From Stereocaulon alpinum (taxonomy: Eukaryota > Ascomycota > Lecanoromycetes > Lecanorales > Stereocaulaceae), in NCBI GenBank assembly GCA_018257865.1, contig JAEUBA010000207.1:1-25267 (forward strand): a stretch of 25,267 nucleotides of DNA. Direction: 5' to 3'. Numbering within the stretch: the first letter of the stretch is position 1; every line of letters starts with the position of its first letter. Below the pieces are notes generated by a model. That model was given only the letters and a program-made list of their open reading frames with translations. It did no database searches and had not been told where the DNA came from. Shown here piece by piece: positions 10,795 through 20,356 of the stretch. The translations under genes and the position numbers were made by a program.

Positions 10795-13700
10795 ATAGTA
10801 GCACCTGCTTATAGACTAGGTTATTTATAAGCTTATACCTAATATACTCGTCCGAATCCGGACTAATTATATACAGGTTCGACTCTATAGTAACGCGCGA
10901 GTTACTAATATAGAATTATCTATAGGTGAACGCTAGACGGGATTATAGGTTAAGTCCTATATACTTTATTAACTAGCCCTGCGACTTATTAATAGTTATT
11001 GCGAAGGCAGGGCGTATAGGGAACTACTTACGGGTAAATAGGGTAGGGATATACTTATTACTATCCTTAGACTATAAAGGGATCTTATATAAGACTACCT
11101 TACTACCGTCGAAACTCCTACCTATAATATTACCCTTAAGGACGTATCTCCTATATTTAGTAAGTAAAATACGGGTCCTATTATAGAGACGGGGTATATT
11201 AAGGTTCCTTATTAATATTACTAGCGTCCCCACCTTTAACCGTAGCTTATATAGTAGTAGTAAGGGCTTATAGAATTTATTCTAGTACTTATTAGGGAAT
11301 ATCTCGTTTTCCTTAGGGTTTACCGCTTAATCGAAACTCTAGTATTTATAGTAGTCGCCCTATATACGGTTAAGAATATAGTTATTAACTTTCTAGACAT
11401 CCTTATTTATAATAGCTAGAATTACTTATTTAGTTAGATAGCGCCGGTCTAGAAGATCTCTACTAATAGCGGGGTAAATTTTATTAATTAGTACGTCTAT
11501 AGTATTCCTTAGTAGGTATCTATATTTCTAGGGAGACTTCTTATCCTTAGTAATTAGGTCGACTATATTACCTTTACTATTACTAATATATAGGAGAGCT
11601 TTAGCAAATTCTACTATTTACCGCCTACCTTCTTTAGTAAGACCTCTATTACTTAGACGTATATTAGTAGTAAGCTGAAGAATGGTTACCTCGTCCTAGA
11701 ACGCCGCCTTCTAGATATAGGTATTAATAATAACGCCTACGGTCCCCCCTAAGACTACTAGCAAGGTCTAACGGAAATTATTATAAAAGTAAATAACCTT
11801 ACTACTAAAGTAAGCTCTGTTATTACCGTAAATATCCTATAAAGAACGGCTGACGTATTTAATAGTAAAACGACTCTATATAGGTACTTTATCTTAGAAG
11901 ATAATATAAGCCCGCTTAATTAACTCTACGAGATTAGTCCCTTTCTAAATACTATAACTAGACGTACTCTCAGCGTCTAATAGGATCTTAAATCGCGAAT
12001 AGGTAGTATATCTACTATCTAATAGGGTTATAGCGATACCTAAAGAGGCTATAGCTAAAGTAATACACTTCTAAGAATAGAGCTTCTTTAGAATAGTATT
12101 TTAGACTATAGTCTTCTTAGTACCGCTAGCGCCGTTTAAAAAGAATAGTACGCTTATACTAAATTTATTATTATTATTCTTATCTACTACGGCTATAATC
12201 TTTTCGGCTGCTAGGTATTAGTTAGTATTAAACTTCTACTATTCAACTTCTGTATCTTCTGGTATAATATTATAAGATATCTCCTCGCGGAGTAGACGGT
12301 TCTAGATTCGCGATTTATATAGAAGATCGAATGGAATAATAACCGGCGGAAGGTTAAATAGCTCTAGGCTGAGGCTGCTTTTAATAGTAGACTAGTGGTC
12401 TAACTAGCCTAAAATTAAATATAGAGTATATTACTCAGCCTAAAATACTAGGTCTCGCACGCGTTCGTCCTTATAGCCCTAGAGGATATCTATATAGTAG
12501 GCGAAATACTTATTTAATATATAGGTGCAGTCGTCTAATATACTATTTTAATAATTAGAATATATAGGCTAGCTCGGATAGAGAATATAGTTCGACTTAG
12601 TTAAATATAGTCCGACTTAGATAGAAAAATAATTACTATAGTAATAAAAATAGATATATACCTTACTTTAAATTTCTCCTAAAGTGCTAAAGGGTCCTCC
12701 GGGTGCAGTTCTAATAGAATAGTTATAAAAAGACCTTATAGTACTACCGGTAAGTAAAGAGTCTTTACTTCCTCTAGTACCTTAACGCAGTGCTTGTCGT
12801 TCTCTACTAATCTAAGTCGAACGTAGGTAACTTTATATATTAGAAGCTCGCTGTTAATAGTCTGTAGATTATTAAATAATATCACCCCCCAATAGTAGGT
12901 AAAAAGGAGTCGGTAATAGTATAAATTACCCTACTTAGGACTAATTATATATATACGTCTAATTACCTCCCCCTTCTTACGAATATACTATATCCGTTTC
13001 CTCTTATCCTATATAAAATATATAGGAAATTCGTTATATAGGTAATTAAGGGGGTTCGTATCTAGAAGGTATAGTTACCTATTCCTTCTCCTAAATAATA
13101 GAGGCTGATCGTTCTCTAAGGCTTCCTTTATAAGACGATTTATCTTAAAGAACTCCGTTAACTATATCTTACGTAATAAGTCCTTATTAAGAATAGTCTT
13201 AGTAGTATCCCTATCTAGATCGACGCTAATCTGCTACTCCTTAGGTAAATAAATCTGCAGCCGTTTAATATAAGGCTTAATCCCCCCTATACTAAACCTA
13301 AAGATCTTCCAGCAAGCTTCGGAGCTTCCTATCTAATAACTTTTATAGAATTCGGTAACCTTATTAACTAATAGAGGCTCCAGCTGTTGCTACCCTAACA
13401 GTATAGGGTTCCCCTAAGGTACTATTATTAATCGAGTAATCGAAATATTTGCCTAGTCTAGACCCTTATAGACGTACTTAAATAAGTAAAATACAGACTT
13501 AATAGAGGCGTAGATCTTAATATTTAGATAAGCACAGTACTTCTTTAGAAGCTAGGGGTTATAAGGAATAACCTATTAGTTAGTATAGCCCTCCGGGGTA
13601 GGCTCTATATACGAGCGTCGATAATACGGGTATACTCCCTTAGGATCGAATAATAACTTATTATAAATATCCTTAGGGAAGAACTTAGAGCACTGGTTCT

Positions 13701-16400
13701 TCTCTTTATCCTAGTAGATATCGGAGGCTGAGTAACGGCGATAGATTATATAAGTAGTTACTAACTTATAGAGCACTAGGTCCTTCGTCTTATTAGGAAT
13801 AATAGCTTAGACGGCGTTATTAATTTAGGAGATATATCTAATTTTATCCTCCTTACGAATAATAAGAAGGATATAGGCGTGCGGTAGACCTCGCTTTTAA
13901 AATTTAACTATATAGTAATAACTAATATAGACGCCTAAGATATATCTCTTAAAAAGATCCTTAAGAAGCTCTTAGAGCTTTATATTAAAAACCTATACCT
14001 ATATATTATAGACCTCCGTTATCGATAAACTAGGTCGAATAGAACGGCGGACGTTAGCCTAATTCGGGTTATATATAAAAGTTATAAAGAAGGTAGGATT
14101 ACCTTAATACCGCACTACTATTAAAGCGTCCTCTATATCTACCTTTATAGCTCTAGGGCTACCGGCTATACTAGATAGTAGAATAGTAACCTTACTGCTA
14201 AAATCGCTAAGCCCTAGATCTAGATTATTATATAGTTAATTAATTAAGCCTTTATAGCTGAGTACCCGAATTTTATACTAATACTTAATATACTAATTTA
14301 GGTTATTCTATTTAATAGTAGCGTAAGCGTTAGTAACGAAGTAGTTAAGGAGACGCTTAGAATAGAGTAATTAAGAGAATCTACTATTACGGTACTATTA
14401 TAGTATTAGCAGAAGAATTCTTTAAAATATTAAATCTTATAAGGCCTACCCTATAGGGAAATCTTATTTTAAAAACTTAAAAATACGGAAAATATAATAT
14501 ATACTCTCTAGTAGTCGATTATTTTAGTACTATTTTAAGTAATATATTAATAGTTCTATAAAAATTATATTTAGAACGAAATTCTTCTCTATATCTAGCT
14601 TACTTATACCGGCTAATAGATATCTTCCGTAACTATTAACGGCGACGTTTATAGCTACTATAATAAAGCGCTGTATATCCAGTACTTATAGGGGTATTAC
14701 TAAGATAGTATAGAAGGGGGGCGGCGCTTTTTAGAAGAAAAATAATAGAAGATTGTAATATCCTATATAAAGATATAAAGCACTAGAAAAGATAATCTTA
14801 CTAATATAAGGGTAGACGTTTAAAAGATATAAATTAGGCTTACCTATAGCTAATAGCGATAGATCTAACTCCTAGTAACCTATATAGACCCTCTACGACC
14901 TCTTAGTATAGCTCTATCTCTTTTAGGCTCTTCCTCCTTATCGCCGTACTTAGGCTAGTCGGGGTCCTAATATATACTATAGTACTAAGTAGTTCCCTAC
15001 CTTATATTTAACCTATAAGTAGCGAGGAGATATCCTTTTAGGAGCCTATTATATCCCTATAGCAGTAGACTATTATGCTAGCTCTATTCCCTATAAGGGA
15101 AAGGTAGGATATACCGTAGGGGTATATAGGATAAGTGCTATTTAGGGACCCTTATAAGGCCCCTACCCTTAACTTTAATACGAATATTTTATACGATACG
15201 TCCCTTCGCGCCGTTGGGAGGAGTAATTATAATATAGGCTACCTTACTAGATATAGGGCGATTATATATACTATAATTAGCACGCTTAGGGTCGTATTAT
15301 ATAATACGGACGTTTATAGTCTATAGAGGGTATCTTACCTTATTATCTAATAAGCGTTCCTAGTAAGTCTTAAAGCTCTATATATAGGGGTTGATATCTT
15401 AAAGGAGTCGCTGAAGAAGAAGTACTATATCCGTATTAATAGATCTTTTAACCTACCTAGTATATATTATATAGGTATCTACTTAATCCTAGCTATTATT
15501 AATAAAGTAGTACTAAGTATATCTCTTAGTAACACCTTCTTCAGGTAAAAGTAGACTAATAGCGTAATATATCCCCCCTTAGATCTTATATATAGTTCGC
15601 CTAACCTAATAATCTATCTTATCTACGCCCTTACTGGTAAAAGAAAGCAGGTTATTATAGTTTAAGGCTCTCTTAATAAACGCAGCACTGCGGGTAGTCT
15701 GTTTTATCTTATACTACCCTAGCTAATAAGGGTCTAGGATATAGTCCTAACTATCTAATATATATTCTACCTTATAAAACAGCTTATTTAATACGAGAAC
15801 TCAACGCTTAGGGTTACCTTCAGGTAGTCGTTTAAGGAATTCGAAGTTAGGGGAGTTAGGTACCTAGATATTAATTATACTATTCTAATAGTACTACTAC
15901 TATTTAGTAGAAAGACGCTTACCCTCAAAAGAGAAGGTATAGTAATAAGGATATTTATTAGTTAGATTAAAGAACTATAGTAATATAATATACTCTAGGA
16001 GATTAATATATACTTATAGTAGCTAAGTATATAGATACGTACTAAGTAAGGTTCTACTACCCTTATCTATAGTATTACGGCGCTAATACGGTCGACGGCG
16101 ACGCTACTAACGTAGTATATATTCCTCGCTATTCTCCTATACCTATAGGGCGTATCTCTGTTACTAGCGGAGGTTATATCGCAGTTCTAGCAGGGGTACT
16201 TCCTCTTTAGAAGAAGAATCTCAGTACTTAGGTAGACTTAAATCCTCTAGATTATAGGGCGGTATAACTACTTAGATAACTAGTTAGATATCTAATTAGG
16301 TAGGGCGAGGCCGTTAATAGGCGATATCTAATTAGGTAGGGCGAGGCCGTAGATAGGCGTTTTACTATTACGGTCGAATAATCAGCCTTCTCTACGTATT
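10795..16400 (-). pseudogene. Helitron 2 Rep-helicase (RepHel), RIP-inactivated
   Basis: Same role and domain order as the Helitron 1 protein, but a separate lineage. Reading the minus strand: an N-terminal region near 16400-15900 with a 12-codon repeat; Helitron_like_N around 15800-14600; a Rep domain with RGLPHAYILL near 13870-13900, where the first HUH His (codon 13881-13879) survives and the second (13875-13873) is Tyr; FKYVYKGLDQANI near 13450-13490; a Pif1 helicase from about 12150. The helicase has Walker A NGASGTKKT near 12110-12137 and Walker B DK in place of DE (11893-11888). TINKSQGQ-like and YISNSRVT-like late motifs lie near 11000-10900, and the last codons LVYKQVLL lie near 10800. 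Stops are TAA/TAG. The start cannot be fixed. Confidence 0.9.
16287..16358 (-). repeat. 36-bp tandem duplication in the Helitron 2 N-terminal region
   Basis: Two adjacent units, 16287-16322 and 16323-16358, differing at only two positions near the unit end (GTTAATAG versus GTAGATAG). The length of 36 keeps any reading frame, adding 12 codons (minus strand, around GLALPN). Probably replication slippage inside the transposon before RIP. Confidence 0.9.
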
Positions 16401-16767
16401 ATAAATTTATACCTGCTGACTTATAGTAGTAATATTAAGGTTCCTAGCGCTTTAAGCGGTCCTAGCGCGTTTCCCCCTACCTTAACCTTATATTCTACAG
16501 TTAATAGTATTATTTAGGAGGTCTCTAAGTAGTATAAACGAATTCTGCCGCTTTTGATTAACTAGACGTATAGATTGCTCAGTAGATATAGGATCGATAT
16601 ATATATATACCTAAGGCTTCGGAGCTCAATTACTTATAATATATACCTTATTATATATACCACCGGTACTAGTAAAGACGTTTCGAGGTCGTAGGGCTAT
16701 ACTATAGTAAGATAGTAGAGCAGTAGTAAATATAGGAGTTACCTAAGTTTTTTTAAGAAGGGGCGCT
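16401..16767. other. Helitron 2 upstream region, no gene seen
   Basis: Region between the RepHel N-terminus and the 5' terminal repeat shared with the short Helitron. Moderately affected by RIP. It contains a TATATATATA run at about 16600-16610. No coding similarity recognised. Confidence 0.4.
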
Positions 16768-17108
16768 AAGCATTAAGCTTAGCAATTACTAGCGAGCGGT
16801 GCCTGCAAAATATAGCGATAACGCTTCTTTTACTTACAACTATTACGCAAATAGGCCGATTCTAATAATTCTTAATACGCAAGTAATCTAATAGCTAACT
16901 TTAAAACTTATAAAGTTATCTTAATACTATATAATATATATAGCGCGAGGTATTACTACGAAGAAGTTATAAAGTAGATTTAACTTTTAGTAGTTAAAGG
17001 CGCTAGGCCGAAAAGCGTACTATTAGGGGGGGAGAAGTATAGGGGCAATCTGATTGGCTGTAAAGGCGGAATTGCTCCGAAAGTCGCGATATTCTGTTAT
17101 TATAAGAA

Positions 17109-17630
17109 CAAGTTAGTGCCCGTAATCTTCACAGAAGATTAATAATAAAATAGCTATATATCGCTTATTTTATACCCGATTTAGAAAATTTGAGCGGCGT
17201 TAGAAAGCTCTCTATTTATAGTATATTTTATATATATAAAGCTAATCTCTACCCCTAAGACTTCTAAAATTATTTAAATAGTAAGTATTAAGCTTAGTAT
17301 TTAGTAGCGAGCTAGGGCTACCTATAATATATAGCGAAAACGCTTCTTTTGCTCACAACTATTGCGTAAATAGGCCAATTTTGAAAATTATTGATACGCA
17401 AGCAAGCTGATAGCTGACTTTAAAACTTGTGAAATTATCTAGATATTATATAACGTATGTGGCGCGAGGTATTACTGCGAAGAAGTTACGAAGCAGATTC
17501 AACTTTTAGTAGTTGAAGGCGCTAGGCCGAAAAGCGTACTATCAGGGGGGGAGAAGTATAGGGGCAATCTGATTGGCTGCAAAGGCGGAATTGCTCCGAA
17601 AGTCGCGATATTCTATTATTATAAGAAAGA
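17109..17630 (-). mobile_element. Short non-autonomous Helitron derived from Helitron 2
   Basis: About 0.52 kb without coding capacity. Its left half (about 17281-17630, minus-strand 5' end) repeats 16768-17108 of Helitron 2 with an offset of 519 bases. Its right half (about 17109-17262) matches the Helitron 2 3' end at 10566-10752, with an indel. It is therefore an internal deletion derivative keeping both termini: TCTTTCTTAT at 17630 and the hairpin plus CTAACTTG at 17109. It abuts the left end of Helitron 2 with no target sequence between, giving a head-to-tail array. It retains many more CA/TG dinucleotides than Helitron 2, especially at 17340-17600. Confidence 0.88.
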
Positions 17631-17642
17631 TTATAGAGCCTA
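17631..17642. repeat. 12-bp direct repeat flanking the Helitron array, right copy
   Basis: Identical to 10554-10565. The base before it, 17630, is the first base (T on the minus strand) of the short Helitron, giving the normal A|TC junction when read on the minus strand. Confidence 0.8.
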
Positions 17643-17881
17643 TTAAGGTAATAAAGATTATTATTACTAGTATTATAAAGCTTAGTAGTAAGGTTAGATA
17701 GGCGGAGTAGAATAATAAGTAAGCTAATAAGCGAAAGTTTTTAGCTAGAAGGGGTAACTCTAGAAAGGTTTCTTTCGCGTCTAAAGGGCCTTTAACCCCC
17801 CTAGATTTCCTAATAATATAAGAGAACACCCTTATTAGTATATATAGATACTAGAATAGGCGTATAAATCAATCAATTAAT
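17631..17881 (+). pseudogene. LINE 1 3' end (C-terminal coding end and tail), separated by the Helitron array
   Basis: Direct continuation of LINE 1. The last LINE bases left of the array (10554-10565) are repeated at 17631-17642, and the sequence then matches LINE 2 (minus strand, about 20568 down to 20357). The ELLKYYRAY frame continues for about 65 codons (GNKDYYY, KVFS-x-KG, AFNPPRFPNNIREHPY) with only TAA/TAG stops. The end is a short repetitive tail, AATCAATCAATTAAT, at about 17867-17881, as many LINEs carry. The element then stops inside the RT coding sequence of gypsy 3. An antisense open frame across 17542-17829 is an artefact of this region. Confidence 0.85.
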
Positions 17882-17884
17882 TAG

Positions 17885-18600
17885 AATAGCGAATCTATCC
17901 CTTTACTAATATATTATTAAGGTAGCGCCGTAGCTCCGTAAGCTTAACTCTTAATAAATTATAGAGGGGCCCGTATAGTAGCTCTCCCTTATTTAATTTA
18001 ATAGTATAGTCCCCCTATTTTTACTTAGGTAGGATTCCAGCCTTCTTATTTAAGAATATATCTTTAAACTCCTATAATTAAGGAGGAAGGGCTACTATAC
18101 TAGACTTATTAGCCTAGGGTAGCTCCGCTATTATAGCGCTAACGTATACTATAGCGAATACTTACTATTCCTATTATAATACTTACGCAAATTCGGTCGG
18201 TTTATTAATCTATAGCTACTTAGTATTAACCTAATACCGCTATTAGCGCGCTAGCGTATTAACTATAATACCTAACTTATAGAGCGTAGGTATTCTAATA
18301 ATTAGATTAGAACCCTCTTAGTCGATAGTATAGAATAAGGAGCTATACTCCTTTTCTTAGCCCTAACTATTAGTAGCTTTATAGCTCAGCTAATACGCCC
18401 TATAATAATAAGTACCTTATCCGCTTAGCTATACTAGCGTCGGTAAGATAGCGCGTTCTAGTAGTAAATTATATTATACTATAAATTACTAAGCGACTAG
18501 GCTAATTTACGCTCTAAGGTCGATTAGCCCCTTAAAGGGGTATAATCCTTTAGAAGCTATTACTTAGCCCTCTAGGTATAGGGGATTAAGAGCCTCTATT
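17885..18600 (-). pseudogene. Gypsy 3 protease and beginning of reverse transcriptase
   Basis: Downstream of the knuckle on the minus strand, LIDLRA-x-ISLVA-x-QFIV (about 18530-18480) resembles a retropepsin active-site region with D-S/T-G altered. It is followed by LIIRIPTLYKLGIIVNTLAR. Then comes the highly recognisable linker into RT: LPPQLQEFKDIFLNKKAGILPK, followed by GPLYNLLRVKLTELRRYL and an LVKG-x-IRYSN segment, ending at 17885. In gypsy elements this continues as SPAG and the RT catalytic core; here LINE 1 begins instead. The remainder of pol is not in the window. Confidence 0.85.
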
Positions 18601-18649
18601 AGTCTTTCTCCTTCTTATCCCGCCGGTTCTCCGCTAACGGGGCTTTAGA

Positions 18650-20240
18650 GTTTTTTGACTATACTATATTAACTAGTATAAAGTTAGGATTATCTCTTTA
18701 TAGGTAGTCCTTCTTCTAATATCCCTTTTTACTATATATAAAATAAGTATTACTCTTTTATTTAGGTTTAGTAGGCGTATAGGTTAAAGGCTTAGGCCGT
18801 TAGTAGTCCCTATCCTTCTTTAGGCGCTTTAATAATAGCTCCCTACCTCCGCCGCCCTAATACTTTAATACCTATTCCTCTAAAGGTCTACTTTTATTAT
18901 TATTAGACTATGAGGCGGAAGGCGAATATCAGTGCTGGGCCTAGTATACTTGGTAGGTTTCTAGCATGTTAGGCGAAGTTCCTAGCACGCTTGGTAAGCG
19001 GGCTTGGCTAGGGACTTAAAGAATCGCGCACGCCTCGAATTCCTTCTTACCTCCTTAGTTATTAGCTCTACTAGCAATCTATAAATTATACTCGCACTTA
19101 CCTATCTATTAACCCTGTGATAGCGATTGCGTGCCTAGCCGCTACGCAGCTCTATACAAAAGAGGACTTGCTACCTTATATAGACTTTCTAGATCCCTAA
19201 TAAAATCTTTTAAGAGTTCTTTCCTATATAATTACTAAAGCTAGAATCTCTTCCCGCGTCTTTAGTATATTACTAGTACTTAGGATTTTATCCTTAATAT
19301 TAGGTTATAGCTTACTAAGAAAGATAGTTACCCTAAAGGCTTTTAGTAGAACCTCTAAGTAGGTTTTAAGCTCTTCTAAGTATACCTTAAAAATAGAGAC
19401 CTTTTACTCCTTTTACTATTTTACGCTATTCTAGCGCTCGTATACGAGGAGCTATTAGTTTATTAGGTTAGCTACTAAATCTAGTAGGAAGATCTTAAAG
19501 TAATTAAAGGTATATTAATCTACCTCTTCTAGCTTAAACCTATTCTACTACTATACTATTACGTCGCCTTCGAGCGATTATACGTAGTAAAGGATCTTAT
19601 TTTAATCGGTAGTAAAATACTCGTAGCTTAGTAGGAAATTAATTTACGTATTAGCGAACTATTAAATATACTCGCCTTCTAATATTCTATAGTACGGACG
19701 TATCTTTTCTAGGCGAATTATTTTCGGTAGTAGTAGCGCTACTATCTCGCTTAAGCTATTAAATAAAGATATTACCCTAAAGGTCTTACCTTACTAACTT
19801 ACTTAGGCCTTACTCAGCCTAGTATTAGGTTATCCTAGGACTTCCTTAATTATCTACTCTACTACAGCCGCTTAGAGATCCCTTACTTAGGATTCCAGCT
19901 GTTAGATCCTTTACTATTATAAGTCTATAGAAGTAGGGGTTAACTCTAATAACTCCCCCTACGGTCTAACCGTAGACTCTTATATACCCCTTTAGGTAGA
20001 ACTTTAAGTTATTACTATCCTATTCTACTCTAGGCCTTTAACCTTAAAGGTTAGAGTAATTAGAATTATAGTATATACCTTTTATACCTTAGTAGCGTAG
20101 CGTAATAGTATACTAAGATTTATTTAAAGATATAAAGTAGTAATAGTAGGTATCCGTTTATTAGTAGAACTAATTACTAATAATTCTACTTCTCTAGGGT
20201 CTACGCTCCTTATACTTATTAAGTAGAAGCGGGGTAGTAT
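18650..20240 (-). pseudogene. Gypsy 3 gag with CCHC zinc knuckle
   Basis: Structural capsid/nucleocapsid protein. The minus-strand translation at about 19740-19230 gives a retrotransposon gag core (LPKIIRLEKIRPYY, YEYFTTDQNKILYYVQSLEGD, F-x-LEEVDQYTFNYFKIFLLDLV, LSKLQPNIKDKIL). After a basic linker comes a knuckle with perfect C-x2-C-x4-H-x4-C spacing, but its ligands are now Tyr codons at 18745-18743, 18736-18734, 18721-18719 and 18706-18704. Core and knuckle appear to lie in different frames, so an indel lies between, in or near the less mutated patch 18905-19170. The start of gag is not certain. Confidence 0.82.
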
Positions 20241-20356
20241 AACGTCTTCCTACGTATATACTACGCTAACGGTATATCCTAGTCACGTTATAGCTATACT
20301 AAGTATTAGATTACTACTAATACCAAATAGACCCTAATAGTTACTAAGTATTATAG

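Larger units (their letters stand above)
10566..17108 (-). mobile_element. Helitron 2, full-length element of a tandem pair
   Basis: About 6.54 kb on the minus strand. Its right (3') end is at 10566: a 7-bp hairpin (10580-10586 with 10592-10598) followed by 14 bases ending CTAACTTG, then T. This is CTTG rather than the usual CTRR, and it is shared with the short Helitron at 17109. Its left (5') end is at about 17108, directly abutting the short element. It starts TTCTTATAATAAC and lacks the first three bases of the TCTTTCTTAT form seen at 17630. The interior encodes a degraded RepHel different from that of Helitron 1. The array lies inside LINE 1. Confidence 0.85.
17881..20356 (-). mobile_element. 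Gypsy 3 internal region (gag, protease, start of RT), truncated at both ends
   Basis: Minus-strand Ty3/gypsy element of a family different from gypsy 2: the RT entry reads KLNKGELLYGPLYNL here but KLILGKELIKKLIYL there. It is cut at 17881 by the LINE 1 tail, inside the RT domain. On the other side it borders the 3' end of LINE 2 near 20357. No LTR was recognised; 20100-20356 may hold leader and gag N-terminal sequence but nothing diagnostic was seen. Confidence 0.85.

Noticed and set aside
15135..15326. Open frame of 63 codons on the plus strand
   Set aside because: It lies antisense within the Helitron 2 Rep region, whose minus-strand frame has recognisable protein similarity. Lack of stops is chance.
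16287..16358. CRISPR-like or satellite array
   Set aside because: Only two directly adjacent units without spacers, inside a transposon coding region.
10566..17630. A single larger element with long terminal direct repeats
   Set aside because: The repeated ends are those of a Helitron (hairpin plus CTTG on one side, TC on the other), and the second copy contains both ends joined. This fits two tandem elements rather than LTRs.
17542..17829. Open frame of 95 codons on the minus strand encoding a hydrophobic, membrane-like protein
   Set aside because: It is antisense to the LINE 1 C-terminal end and runs across the junction into the short Helitron terminus. The hydrophobicity comes from the AT-rich complement. 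The homologous LINE 2 region shows it has no independent boundary.
18650..18920. Host zinc-finger gene
   Set aside because: The C-x2-C-x4-H-x4-C spacing is that of a retroviral-type knuckle, and it is followed by gypsy protease and RT sequence on the same strand.
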